Positions 52,020 to 61,165 of a stretch of 64,000 nucleotides of DNA are shown here, one piece after another. Position 1 is the first letter of the stretch; every line of letters begins with the position of its first letter. The stretch covers positions 120,246 through 184,245 of the forward strand of contig JAVCCK010000007.1 of the NCBI GenBank assembly GCA_030765525.1, written 5' to 3'. Position numbers and translations under genes: made by a program. The stretch comes from Candidatus Lernaella stagnicola (lineage in GTDB: Bacteria > Lernaellota > Lernaellaia > Lernaellales > Lernaellaceae). The notes under the pieces are model-generated. The model worked only from the letters and a program-made list of their open reading frames with translations, did not search any database and was not told where the DNA came from.

Positions 52020-53828
52020 ATGATCCGAAGGCTGTTTTTCGTTTTGCTCGTCGCCGCGCTGGCCGCAGCGGGATGCGGTGCGCCGCCGAGCGATTTTTAC
52101 AACATCCGCAAAATCGCGTTCAACAATTTGGAGAAGAAGCACGCGCTGGAATTGGCGCGGGCGCACTTAACCGGCGACACGGTACCGGCTCCCGATGCGG
52201 AGCGATATCGGACCGTGTACATCGACGAAACGCGTGGCGTTTTTCTCAGCGCCATTCGACCCAACCAGGCGGCGCTGACCGCGTTTGCTTTCGGCGACTC
52301 CATCGCTGCGGCGATCGAGGCGGCGTCGGCCCAACTTCGTCGCCTGTGCGCCAATGAGAAGCCGGCGGATCTGCGCCTACGCGTGGATATTATCGACGAG
52401 TCCACCGATGAGCGGGAACGTAGTGTGAACAAGCGCTGGGCGACCGACTTCAGCACCCAAGGTCTGATTTTCGCCACGCAGCCGCCCTTGGCGCTGATGC
52501 CGCAAGAGATACGCGACTGGAAAATCATGGATGAGGAGGGCGAATTTCAATACCGGCAGTTCAAGCGCTTCGTGAAGCACCGCATGATCGGCCGCGTCGT
52601 GCGCGACCAAGTCAAGAACAGCGAAACGATCAAGTACGCCCGTTTCACCACGATTTCCTTCATGGAAAACACCGCGGGGAAAGTCATCGATTTGCGACGC
52701 GGCATAAGGGACGGCAAGTACCCGGCGACGCCGGCGGCGCTCGATGAAACACTCGCCGGGTTGCGCCGCTATATGATCGGTGCGATCGGGCCGGGCGGAG
52801 ACCTCGCCTACAAATATGATCCGCGCACGCACCAGGTGCTTGGTTCCTATAACGAACGCTTTCATGCCGGCGGCGTCTTCGCGATGCTCTCGTTGGGCGA
52901 TAAAAGCGGCGATGAAGAATTGGCCAAGCATGCAAAAACCGCGCTGGAGTGGCTCAAGAAACACACGCGCGGGCCACGCGACCAGGACGCCAAGACCGAG
53001 GATTGGCTTGCGGTGACCAACTCGCGCCGTGAACACGCCAAGCTGGGCGGCACCGGTATGGCGCTGGTGGCTTTCGGCAAATACACGGAAGTGACCGGCG
53101 ACCGGCAGTACGTGGAGATGATGCAAGGCTACGGGCGCTTTATCGAATCGATGTCCGACGGCAACGGCATGATGCGCACGAAGTACTACTTCCGCGGCAA
53201 CATGAAAAAACAGTACTCGACCGCCGAGCAATATTACGCCGGGGAGGCGATCGCCGGGTTGCTGGCGTTGTACAAAGTCGATGCTGATGAGCGCTGGCTG
53301 GACTTGGCCGCGCGGGCCGTGGAATACGTTGTGGCTCACCGCGACGCGCATTTGCCGCCTACTAAGGTTCTGCAGGATTTTTGGCTGGTCTACGCGATCA
53401 ACGAACTGCAGGCGTGGCGACCGAAAGACACGAACGTCGAGTACACGTGGCGCGTGTTTCAGGCCATCGACAGTCACTTCAACGCGGGCGTCGAGGACGA
53501 CGAATTGGTCGGCAGTTTTTACGACCGCCCCAGTTCTTCGGGCAGCGGGCGCCGTTTGTGCATCGCCGCGACTCTGATGAAGCTCGCCGAACAAACCGGC
53601 GACAAAACCCACGTCGACCGCCTCGCGGAGATGTTCGACAAGGGCATCCCCTTCTTGCTGCGCCATCGCTACGACGAGGTGAACACGATGCTCTTTACTC
53701 ACCCGCAGCGGTCCCGCGGCGGCGTTATGTTTAGCTATTGGAATCCGATGGTACAGATCGACGCGATTGAATATACCGCCCTGGCGGTCCGGTGGGGCCG
53801 CCCGTATTTAACTGCGGCGGCGCGTTGA
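52020..53828 (+). CDS. Lipoprotein with AMMECR1-like region and alpha/alpha-toroid-like domain (paralogue 1)
   Basis: About 602 residues. The signal peptide ends in a lipobox, AAGC (Cys about 19). Residues about 60-225 follow the order of an AMMECR1 domain: RGVFLSAIRPN, the helix SIAAAIEAASAQLRRL, LRLRVDIID, then GLIFATQPPLALMPQEIRDW, which corresponds to the 'LPQ' block. From about 245 the protein is helical with repeated hairpins (FHAGGVFAMLSLGDK, AKLGGTGMALVAFGKYT, YYAGEAIAGLLALYKVD, LQDFWLVYAINEL), typical of six-hairpin glycosidase-like toroids. Both domain calls are by pattern only. It is one of two tandem paralogues. Confidence 0.72.
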   Translation: MIRRLFFVLLVAALAAAGCGAPPSDFYNIRKIAFNNLEKKHALELARAHLTGDTVPAPDAERYRTVYIDETRGVFLSAIRPNQAALTAFAFGDSIAAAIEAASAQLRRLCANEKPADLRLRVDIIDESTDERERSVNKRWATDFSTQGLIFATQPPLALMPQEIRDWKIMDEEGEFQYRQFKRFVKHRMIGRVVRDQVKNSETIKYARFTTISFMENTAGKVIDLRRGIRDGKYPATPAALDETLAGLRRYMIGAIGPGGDLAYKYDPRTHQVLGSYNERFHAGGVFAMLSLGDKSGDEELAKHAKTALEWLKKHTRGPRDQDAKTEDWLAVTNSRREHAKLGGTGMALVAFGKYTEVTGDRQYVEMMQGYGRFIESMSDGNGMMRTKYYFRGNMKKQYSTAEQYYAGEAIAGLLALYKVDADERWLDLAARAVEYVVAHRDAHLPPTKVLQDFWLVYAINELQAWRPKDTNVEYTWRVFQAIDSHFNAGVEDDELVGSFYDRPSSSGSGRRLCIAATLMKLAEQTGDKTHVDRLAEMFDKGIPFLLRHRYDEVNTMLFTHPQRSRGGVMFSYWNPMVQIDAIEYTALAVRWGRPYLTAAAR

Positions 53829-53854
53829 CGTGGCTCCCAGGTAGTTATTACAAT
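53825..53854 (+). promoter_or_regulatory. Promoter of the second toroid lipoprotein gene
   Basis: TTGACG at 53825 overlaps the stop codon of the preceding gene; TACAAT lies at 53849 after an 18-base spacer. The start codon is 35 bases further, with CGGAGG before it. The paralogue therefore probably has its own transcript. Confidence 0.68.
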
Positions 53855-53888
53855 CTGCGGCCATTTTGAGTAATTACGGAGGACCTGT

Positions 53889-55778
53889 ATGCGGCACTAT
53901 TCGAAGCTTCTCCTGATCGTTTTGATCGCAACCGTGTGGTTGGTTGGTTGCGCGAAAACGGGCCCCGGAGATTTGCCGGACTACAAACGAATCAAACTCA
54001 ACGCGGCGGATAAGCGGTACACCCTGGCCTTGGCGCGTCACTATGTGACGGGCACCGAAGCGCCGGCCGGAGGCAAGCGGGAGTTCGCCAACGTACACAA
54101 GAAGTCCCCGCGCGGCGTCTTTCTATCCGTGGCCCGGCCGGACGACGCGGCGTTAACCGCTTTCGGAATGGGTTCGTCCGCGGCCGGAGCGATCAAGGAC
54201 GCTGCCGCGAAGCTGAAAAAGCTGGGCCGTGACGAAAACTGGGCGACGCACAGGTTGCGCCTGGACGTTGTCGAGCGCACGCATCGGGTGCAGCAAAAGA
54301 AACTCGACGACGGCGTGCGTTTTGACTACTCCAAAGAGGGCCTGATTTTCGCGACGAATCCACCGATTGCCCTGCTGCCGCAGGAGCTTCGCGATTACGG
54401 CATCATGGATCGCAAAAAGCGCTTTCGGTATCGGAATTTCAAACGCCTGGCGCGGCAACGCGGCATCCCGAGCGACTTACGTAAGCAGATCGACGTTAAA
54501 GAGCCGATCAAATTCGCCGAAATTCCGCTCATTTCGTTCATGGAAAACGGGAAGGGCGGCATGATTCCGTTGCGACGCGGCAACCGAATCGATGGTTTCG
54601 AGCCGACGGAGGAAAACCTGTTGGCCGCGATCAACGGCGTGGGGAACTACCTGAAAAACGCGGTCAAGGATGACGGGTCGTTCGAGTACATGTACTACCC
54701 GCAAACCGACTCGCTCGCGCGTTCGTACAACGAATTGCGGCATGCCGGTACGACCTTCTCGATGATCCAGGTGTACGAGATCAACAAGGATCCCGAACTG
54801 CTGGAGTCGGCGAAACGGGCGCTGGGTTGGTTGGAGCGCCACACCCGGGGGCCGGATCCCGAAGACAGTAAGAAGTTCGACTGGAAGGGTCTCAACAACA
54901 ACAAATTCCAGTACGCCAAACTCGGCGGTTCGGGTCTTTCCATGTTGGCCTTTGGCTGGTACACGCGCGCTACCGGCGACATGCAGTACTTGCCGCTGAT
55001 GCAGGGGTACGCTCGCTTTGCCGACTACATGATGAAACCCGACGGCGACGTGCGCATGCGCTACTACTATGCGCCCAAGGACAAAGATAAAAAGGTCAAA
55101 CCGGTGCTTTACTATCCGGGCGAGGCCTTTTTCGGATTGGCGACGTTGTACTCCATCGACGGCAACAAGCGGTGGATCGACGTCGGCGCGAAGGGCGTGG
55201 ATTTTATCGCCGATGTGCGCGACAAGAAAAAGCCGGACTCCGGCATTCCGCACGATCACTGGCTGGCCTACGCAATCAACCGGATCCATGAAGTGAAGCC
55301 GCAGCAGAATCACGTGGATCACGCGTGGCGGATTTTCGCGGCGATGGACGCCCGCTTCAATCGCGATAACAAAGACCCGGACTTCAACGGCGGCTACTAC
55401 ACGAGCAGGACGATGCTCTCCTCGGTGTCGGCGGCCTGCCGTTTGGAAGCGACCGGCGCGCTGTATCGGTTGGCCGAGCGCTTGGGCGATAAGGCGAAAA
55501 CCGACGAGTTTTTCGACGTGCTCCAACTCGGTTCCTCATTCCTGATGCGGCTGCAATACAACGACATCAACACGATGTTCTTTGAAAATCCGCAGAAACC
55601 GCAGGGCGGCATCGGCTTTGGTTTCTGGACGCCGGACATTCAGATCGACTACGTGCAGCACTCCGTGAGCGCCCTCATTGAGACGTATCGAATTACGCGC
55701 GAGCGGGCGGGGAACCCCTTGGTGACCGAATGGCCGGGCGCGCTGGAAAACCGCGAGAAAAAAGCGGCGAACCAATAG
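53889..55778 (+). CDS. Lipoprotein with AMMECR1-like region and alpha/alpha-toroid-like domain (paralogue 2)
   Basis: 629 residues. The lipobox is LVGC (Cys21). It aligns with its upstream neighbour over the full length. Shared blocks are RGVFLSVARPDDAALTAF, GLIFATNPPIALLPQELRDY, ISFMENGKGGMIPLRRG, SYNELRHAGTTFSMIQVYE, AKLGGSGLSMLAFGWYT, PGEAFFGLATLYSIDGN and LQYNDINTMFF. The terminal 'GIGFGFWTPDIQIDYVQH' pairs with 'GVMFSYWNPMVQIDAIEY'. The two proteins have diverged widely, so this is not a recent duplication. Candidate catalytic acids conserved in both, such as Glu in GEA and Asp in QID, suggest carbohydrate processing at the envelope. Confidence 0.72.
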   Translation: MRHYSKLLLIVLIATVWLVGCAKTGPGDLPDYKRIKLNAADKRYTLALARHYVTGTEAPAGGKREFANVHKKSPRGVFLSVARPDDAALTAFGMGSSAAGAIKDAAAKLKKLGRDENWATHRLRLDVVERTHRVQQKKLDDGVRFDYSKEGLIFATNPPIALLPQELRDYGIMDRKKRFRYRNFKRLARQRGIPSDLRKQIDVKEPIKFAEIPLISFMENGKGGMIPLRRGNRIDGFEPTEENLLAAINGVGNYLKNAVKDDGSFEYMYYPQTDSLARSYNELRHAGTTFSMIQVYEINKDPELLESAKRALGWLERHTRGPDPEDSKKFDWKGLNNNKFQYAKLGGSGLSMLAFGWYTRATGDMQYLPLMQGYARFADYMMKPDGDVRMRYYYAPKDKDKKVKPVLYYPGEAFFGLATLYSIDGNKRWIDVGAKGVDFIADVRDKKKPDSGIPHDHWLAYAINRIHEVKPQQNHVDHAWRIFAAMDARFNRDNKDPDFNGGYYTSRTMLSSVSAACRLEATGALYRLAERLGDKAKTDEFFDVLQLGSSFLMRLQYNDINTMFFENPQKPQGGIGFGFWTPDIQIDYVQHSVSALIETYRITRERAGNPLVTEWPGALENREKKAANQ

Positions 55779-55802
55779 CGTTCAGCGTTACTAACAAAAA
55801 AA

Positions 55803-55831
55803 ACGGGACGGCCGTGGCCGTCCCGTTTTTG
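55803..55831. terminator. Bidirectional terminator
   Basis: ACGGGACGG and CCGTCCCGT pair around CCGTGG, with A-run before and T-run after on the plus strand. It ends the plus-strand toroid gene and the convergent minus-strand porin gene. Confidence 0.92.
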
Positions 55832-55849
55832 TTTCATCGGACTGGATCG

Positions 55850-57010
55850 TTAGAAATCGAGTCGCGTCTGAATCTGCAGTTCGCTGTCGGTGTCGCTTTC
55901 GTTGTTGCCGCCCATTAGATATTCCAAACCGAGGGAAAGCTCTTCCATCAGGTTGCTGCGCAGGAAGCCGCCGTAGCGTGCGTAGGAAGTCGGCTCGTAG
56001 TCGACGCCCGCGGTGCCGAAGTAGTCGACGCCGCTGATGCTCTCGTACTTGCCGCCGAATTTCAGGACGCCTTCCCAGAATAACAACGCCAGTTCAGCGT
56101 TCATGAAGCTGACGGCCGTCGCGTCGCCGGCTGCGTCGACGTACTGATCTTCGTCCCACTCGCCGGTGGTCGCGTATTCGCCCAGGATGCCCAGGCCGAT
56201 CAGGTCGCTGAGGAAGAAGTCGCCCTTCAAGTAACCGCCGTACAGGAAGATGTTTTCGCTATAAGCCGTAACCTGGGTGTTGATCTGGTTGCCGAACTGG
56301 CCCCAGGTTTCCGCGGCGTCACTCAGGAAGTAGAACACGAGGTCCATTTGGTGAACTTCCTGGAAGGCCAGCGGATGGAATTCGAGGCTTGCGGCGTACG
56401 TGTCGATAATGTCGTTGTCCGGCCGACCCGATGAGTTGGTCGTGTCGAACTGACCGTTCCACACGTGGAACCCGAAGCCGGCGAACTTGTGGTTGTAGCC
56501 CAATCCCAAAGCAACCGGATTGGCGAACAAGTAGCGTTGCAGCAGGTTGTAGTAGAAGCCGTAGACGGCGTCTTCGGACGCGGCGAAGGGCATGTAGTAC
56601 TTACCGGCACGCACCCAGAAACTGCTGCCGCTGCCCAACTGCACATACGCTTTGTCGACAAGTACCGTCTCGGTTCCGTAGGCGCCCAGAGAGCCGTTGG
56701 AGCCTCGGTAGTCAATCGGGCCTTCGCCGTAGCGAATCTCGACTAAACCATGCACGGCGTCGAAAGGTTGCGCCATCACAACGAGGCCTGCGTCATACAG
56801 GGATACGTCGCTGTAATGGAAATCCTCTTGTGTTTGGTTTCCGACCGTCATCTCGTTATCGGGCGTGAACCAATAGAAACTGGGCCGCACGTCAACATAG
56901 CCGCCGATTTTCACGGTGCTGGCCCACTCCGGCGAAATCTCCTCGGCCCAGGCAGCCGATACCATCAGCAGCGAAACCAGGATCACCAGGGAAACTGTCA
57001 GCTTTTTCAT
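55850..57010 (-). CDS. Outer-membrane porin (LbtU-like)
   Basis: 386 residues. The signal peptide ends at AWA-EE. The barrel strands include GGYVDVRPSFYWF, VDKAYVQLGSGSSFWVRAGKYYMPFA, ALGLGYNHKFAGFGFHVWNGQ and VLKFGGKYESI. The last strand ends in Phe (LQIQTRLDF). The 'GKYYMPFA' and 'YNG/WNGQFD' features resemble LbtU-type siderophore porins and related carbon-source porins. The assignment to a substrate is uncertain. Confidence 0.75.
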   Translation of the reverse strand: MKKLTVSLVILVSLLMVSAAWAEEISPEWASTVKIGGYVDVRPSFYWFTPDNEMTVGNQTQEDFHYSDVSLYDAGLVVMAQPFDAVHGLVEIRYGEGPIDYRGSNGSLGAYGTETVLVDKAYVQLGSGSSFWVRAGKYYMPFAASEDAVYGFYYNLLQRYLFANPVALGLGYNHKFAGFGFHVWNGQFDTTNSSGRPDNDIIDTYAASLEFHPLAFQEVHQMDLVFYFLSDAAETWGQFGNQINTQVTAYSENIFLYGGYLKGDFFLSDLIGLGILGEYATTGEWDEDQYVDAAGDATAVSFMNAELALLFWEGVLKFGGKYESISGVDYFGTAGVDYEPTSYARYGGFLRSNLMEELSLGLEYLMGGNNESDTDSELQIQTRLDF

Positions 57011-57098
57011 GCCTCATACTCCTCAGCCTGTAATAGGGGCCGCCAACCCGGGCACAATCCGAACCGCGACCTTCTTATTGATTCGACTTATGTACCCT

Positions 57099-57128
57099 TT
57101 GATACCGTATCTCTTGATTGGCTGTCAA
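57099..57128 (-). promoter_or_regulatory. Promoter of the porin gene
   Basis: On the minus strand, TTGACA (57128-57123) and TATCAA (57104-57099) with an 18-base spacer. The leader is about 80 bases. It lies directly after the tkt stop. Confidence 0.65.
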
Positions 57129-57166
57129 AGGTAATGCACCGCGCTCGATCTGTCGACACCGGGCGG

Positions 57167-59170
57167 TCATTTCCCCAACACGCCCTTGGCGCGCTTGATT
57201 ACGTTCTCTACCGTAAAGCCGAAATACGCGAACAAATCCTTGATTGGCCCGCTCGCGCCGAAGGACTGCATCCCGATTACCGAGCCGTCGAGCCCGACGT
57301 ATTTCTCCCATCCTGTCGTGGCCCCCGCCTCGACCGCTACGCGAGCCCGTATCGCCGGGGGCAACACTTCGTCGCGATACGCTGCGGGCTGCGCGTCGAA
57401 CAGTTCCCACGACGGCATAGACACGACGCGGACTTTGACGCCTTCATCAGCCAAGCGATTCGCGGCCTCAAGAGCGAGCGAGACTTCCGAGCCGGTGCCG
57501 ATAAGGATCAACTCCGGGTTCTCGTCCGACTCCCACAACACGTAGGCGCCGCGCCCGGCGCCGGCTGCCGGGCCGCACACGCTTCGGTCGAGGATCGGCA
57601 GTCCTTGTCGCGTGAGGACTAACGCCGTCGGGCCGTCGGTACGGGTGAGCGCGGTTTTCCATGCGACGACCGTCTCGGCGGCGTCGGCCGGTCGAATCAC
57701 CGTGAGGTTGGGAATCACGCGGCACGCCATGAGATGTTCGACGGGCTGGTGCGTCGGGCCGTCCTCGCCCAGGCCGATGCTGTCGTGCGTAAACACATAC
57801 ACGACGCGAATGCCCATCAGGGCGGCAAGACGCATCGGTGTGCGCATGTAATCGCTGAAGGTGAAGAACGTGCCGGTGTACGGGATGATGCCGCCGTGCA
57901 GCGCCATGCCCCCGGCGATCGCGCCCATCGCGTGTTCGCGTACGCCGAAATGCACGTTGCGCCCGCCGAGGTTGTCGGCGGCCAGTGAGGTTCTGCCCTT
58001 GATGAAGGTGTTGTTGCTGGGCGCCAAATCCGCGCTGCCGCCGAGTAGAAAGTCGATTTTCGGCGCGAGGTAATTCAGCACCGTGCCCGATGCCGCGCGC
58101 GTGGCCAGCGGCTTATCCTGCCCGGCAAACAAATCGTCGAGACCTTCATCCCATGCGTCGGGCAACTCTCCGGCCCACTGCGAGTGCAGCTTGGCGGCCA
58201 AGTCCGGATACTCCGCTGCATAGGCGTCGAAGGCTTTCTCCCACGCCTGTTGCGCCTGCGCGCCTTTTTGAGCGGCGAGGGCGAAGTGCTCGCGTACCGC
58301 GTCGGAAACGTAAAAGGGCGGCTCGGTCGGGAAGCCCAGGGCTTCTTTCGTTTTGGCGACATTTTCCTCGCCCAGCGGCGAGCCGTGCGTCTTTTCGCTA
58401 CCGGCCAGCGGACTGCCGTAGCCGATCACGGTGTTGGCGATGATCAAAGACGGTTGCCCCGTGACTCCCTGCGCGGCGGCGAACGCCGCACACAGCGCCT
58501 CGGTATCGTTGCCGTCGATCGGTCCCTGCACGTGCCAATGCTGCGCGCGGAAACGAGCGGCGACGTCCTCCGAGAAATTCGTGCCGGTCGAGCCTTCGAT
58601 CTGAATCGCGTTGCTGTCGTAAAGATAGATCAGCTTGCCCAGACCCCAGTGCCCGGCCAGACTCGCCGCCTCGTAGCTGATGCCTTCCTCGAGGTCGCCG
58701 TCGGAAACGATGCCGTACGTGAAATGGTCGACGATTTCATGCCCCGGCTTGTTGAACTGCCGGGCCATCCACGCTTCGGCCAACGCCATGCCGACACCGT
58801 GGGCGAAGCCTTGCCCGAGCGGGCCGGTCGTGATTTCGACGCCGGGTGCCTCGCCGTATTCCGGGTGCCCGGCGGTGGGGCTGTGCAGTTGGCGGAAGTT
58901 TCTGATGTCATCCAAAGAGAGGTCGTAACCCGACAGGTGTAGCAGCGCGTAAAGCAGCGCCGAGGCGTGACCGTTGGACAACACGAAGCGGTCGCGATCG
59001 GGCCACGTGGGCGCAATCGGATTGTGTTTCATGACCTTGGCGAACAGCGCGTATCCGGCCGTCGCCAAACCGAGGGGCGCGCCGGGGTGGCCGGAACGGG
59101 CCGCCTGCACGGCGTCGACTGCTAAAAAGCGAATGGTGTTGATGGCCGATTGCTCGAGATGGTCGCTCAT
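57167..59170 (-). CDS. tkt: Transketolase
   Basis: About 667 residues. The TPP-binding region is GDLEEGISYEAASLAGHWGLGKLIYLYDSN. The catalytic loops include NGHASALLYALLHLSGYDL and the pyrimidine-domain DSIGLGEDGPTHQPVEHL. It moves two-carbon units between sugar phosphates in the pentose phosphate pathway. The ATG at 59170 has GGGAG upstream; the longer frame to 59266 is rejected. rpiB, an enzyme of the same pathway, is elsewhere in the window. Confidence 0.96.
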   Translation of the reverse strand: MSDHLEQSAINTIRFLAVDAVQAARSGHPGAPLGLATAGYALFAKVMKHNPIAPTWPDRDRFVLSNGHASALLYALLHLSGYDLSLDDIRNFRQLHSPTAGHPEYGEAPGVEITTGPLGQGFAHGVGMALAEAWMARQFNKPGHEIVDHFTYGIVSDGDLEEGISYEAASLAGHWGLGKLIYLYDSNAIQIEGSTGTNFSEDVAARFRAQHWHVQGPIDGNDTEALCAAFAAAQGVTGQPSLIIANTVIGYGSPLAGSEKTHGSPLGEENVAKTKEALGFPTEPPFYVSDAVREHFALAAQKGAQAQQAWEKAFDAYAAEYPDLAAKLHSQWAGELPDAWDEGLDDLFAGQDKPLATRAASGTVLNYLAPKIDFLLGGSADLAPSNNTFIKGRTSLAADNLGGRNVHFGVREHAMGAIAGGMALHGGIIPYTGTFFTFSDYMRTPMRLAALMGIRVVYVFTHDSIGLGEDGPTHQPVEHLMACRVIPNLTVIRPADAAETVVAWKTALTRTDGPTALVLTRQGLPILDRSVCGPAAGAGRGAYVLWESDENPELILIGTGSEVSLALEAANRLADEGVKVRVVSMPSWELFDAQPAAYRDEVLPPAIRARVAVEAGATTGWEKYVGLDGSVIGMQSFGASGPIKDLFAYFGFTVENVIKRAKGVLGK

Positions 59171-59324
59171 GATTTGACTCCCAAGACGCCGCACGAAGGC
59201 GAGAGTTGTCATCCGGTCGGCGGTTTTGTTTTGTTTCAATATACGCAACTGCGCCCGGATTTCCACCCGCGCTCACAACTCCGGCGGCTGCTCCGGAAAC
59301 GGCGGTTAACTTAGGCGGAAAAAG

Positions 59325-60059
59325 CTAGCGGAGTTTTTTCACTTCGGACACGAAGGCGGGAAGGGTCGTGGCGACCGGCCCGCGCACGTGGGCGTCCACC
59401 AAGTCCGCGATGGCCGTCTCCTCCAAATTGAAATCGGCCACGAAGGCTCCCTGCTGCTTGGCCAAACGAGCCAGCGACGCCGCGGGTTGCACCACGGCGC
59501 TTGTGCCGATCACCATGAAAACCTGGGAGTCGTGGATGTCCTGCGCCGCCTGCCCGATCATGCTTACCGGCTCGCCGAACCACACGACGCCGGGACGTAA
59601 CAGGCCGCCGCAATTCTGGCAGTACGCGGGAAACGAATGCTCGCCGCCGTCGGATTGCGCCATGCGCCCGCAATGGGAGCACTTGGTCGCGCCAAGCTCG
59701 CCGTGCAATCGGATGATATTTTTCCCGCCGGCACGCGCGGCTAGCCCGTCAACGTTTTGCGTGATGTGTACCAGTTCGGGCAGCAGGCCTTCCAGGTCCA
59801 CCAGCGCGACATGTGCGGCGTTGGGCTCGCACTGCGCCAGCAAGCGCCGACGGTCGTTGTAAAACTCCCACACCAAGGTCGGGTCGCGCTCAAAAGCCTC
59901 GGGTGTGGCCAACTCGAACGGATCGTAATTCCGCCATAATCCTTGCGGTCCGCGAAAGGCCGGAACACCGCTTTCAACGGACAAACCGGCGCCGGAAAGC
60001 ACCGATATTTTGTGCGCGCGAGCAGTGGTTTCGATTAAGTCGCGGTACGAAGCGTTCAT
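59325..60059 (-). CDS. cobB: NAD-dependent protein deacylase (sirtuin)
   Basis: 244 residues. VLSGAGLSVESGVPAFRG, ITQNVDGLAARAG and the catalytic His in RLHGELGATKC are present. The zinc site is CSHC...CQNC. Class III features (Tyr and Arg in the acyl pocket) were not checked. It removes acyl groups from lysines using NAD+. The start codon overlaps the mutY stop by one base (TAATG). Confidence 0.92.
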   Translation of the reverse strand: MNASYRDLIETTARAHKISVLSGAGLSVESGVPAFRGPQGLWRNYDPFELATPEAFERDPTLVWEFYNDRRRLLAQCEPNAAHVALVDLEGLLPELVHITQNVDGLAARAGGKNIIRLHGELGATKCSHCGRMAQSDGGEHSFPAYCQNCGGLLRPGVVWFGEPVSMIGQAAQDIHDSQVFMVIGTSAVVQPAASLARLAKQQGAFVADFNLEETAIADLVDAHVRGPVATTLPAFVSEVKKLR

Positions 60060-61165
60060 TATTCCTCAACCAGAAAGCGTAGAAACTTCCGCGTGTAAGC
60101 GGCGAGGCCGAGGTGTCGGTTGGGCGCGGATGGCTGCACCCAACGGGCGCCATTGGAAATCGGTAATACTCCTTTGAATGGAATTTCGCAAGCGTAAAAT
60201 CGGGTATACAACAGCCGATGGCTTAGTGTGTGCTCGATTCGGCCCAGTAAATCACCGGCGATCATATCGATCGCAAATCGGTCTCGCAGGTGGGTGCGCA
60301 ACTGTTCACGTTGCCGGTGGGCAGGCCAACTTTTGCGGACCTCGACTTGCGGCAACATCCACAGGCCGCCGAAAAGTCCGTCGCCGGGATTGCGAACCAG
60401 AAGAACGCGGCCTTCCCGCCGAAGCGCCGCGGCGGCAAAATAGACCGGCAACGGCGCCGCCGCTTTTCCTTTGACCGGAATGACTTCAACCAAACCCTGG
60501 GCCTGCGCGAGGCAATGCGGCCGCAGGGGACAGGCGGGACACCCCGGGCTTGTCGCCGTGCAGACCAACGCGCCCAACTCCATCATTCCTTGATTGAACG
60601 CGCCGGGGTGTTCCTCGGGCACGAGTTCATCGGCCAAGACCCACAGCTCCTTGCGCGCCTCGCCGGTGGAAAGAACCTTGGAGATAGCGAACACGCGCGC
60701 CAGCAGGCGGGCGACGTTGCCGTCGAGAATCGGCGCGGCCCGGTCGAAAGCAATCGAGGCAATCGCCCCGGCGGTGTAGCGGCCGATGCCGGGCAGTCGT
60801 TGCAGTTCATGCGGATCGGCGGGTATCGCGCCACCGTACTCGTCCACGACGACGCGGGCCGCGCGATGCAAATGGCGGGCGCGGCGGTAGTACCCGAGAC
60901 CGGACCAAAGCGCCAGCACCTCGTCTTCGGTGGCGGCGGCCAGGTCGTGGACCCCGGGAAAACGGGCGAGAAAACGTTCGAAATACGGCAGCACCGTTTC
61001 GATGCGGGTTTGCTGAGCCATGATCTCGCAGACCCAAACGCGGTATGGCGTCGGATCCTCACGCCACGGCAATCGACGTGCATGTTGCGCATACCAATCA
61101 CTCACAGCGCGGCGAATGGCGCGTCGTTGCGAAGGCGAAAGACGGGGCACTGAGTTCGCGGTCAT
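60059..61165 (-). CDS. mutY: A/G-specific adenine glycosylase
   Basis: 368 residues. The helix-hairpin-helix LPGIGRYTAGAIASIAF is followed by the catalytic Asp block ILDGNVARLLAR. The Glu of CEIMAQQT is in the other catalytic position. The iron-sulfur loop is C-x6-C-x2-C-x5-C (CTATSPGCPACPLRPHC). A NUDIX-like C-terminal domain recognises 8-oxoG (about 225-365). It removes A mispaired with 8-oxoG. It overlaps the nitronate monooxygenase stop (ATGA). Confidence 0.95.
   Translation of the reverse strand: MTANSVPRLSPSQRRAIRRAVSDWYAQHARRLPWREDPTPYRVWVCEIMAQQTRIETVLPYFERFLARFPGVHDLAAATEDEVLALWSGLGYYRRARHLHRAARVVVDEYGGAIPADPHELQRLPGIGRYTAGAIASIAFDRAAPILDGNVARLLARVFAISKVLSTGEARKELWVLADELVPEEHPGAFNQGMMELGALVCTATSPGCPACPLRPHCLAQAQGLVEVIPVKGKAAAPLPVYFAAAALRREGRVLLVRNPGDGLFGGLWMLPQVEVRKSWPAHRQREQLRTHLRDRFAIDMIAGDLLGRIEHTLSHRLLYTRFYACEIPFKGVLPISNGARWVQPSAPNRHLGLAAYTRKFLRFLVEE

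Noticed and set aside
52377-53702. Minus-strand open frame of 441 codons
   Set aside because: Antisense to the first toroid lipoprotein gene, whose frame is supported by a paralogue.
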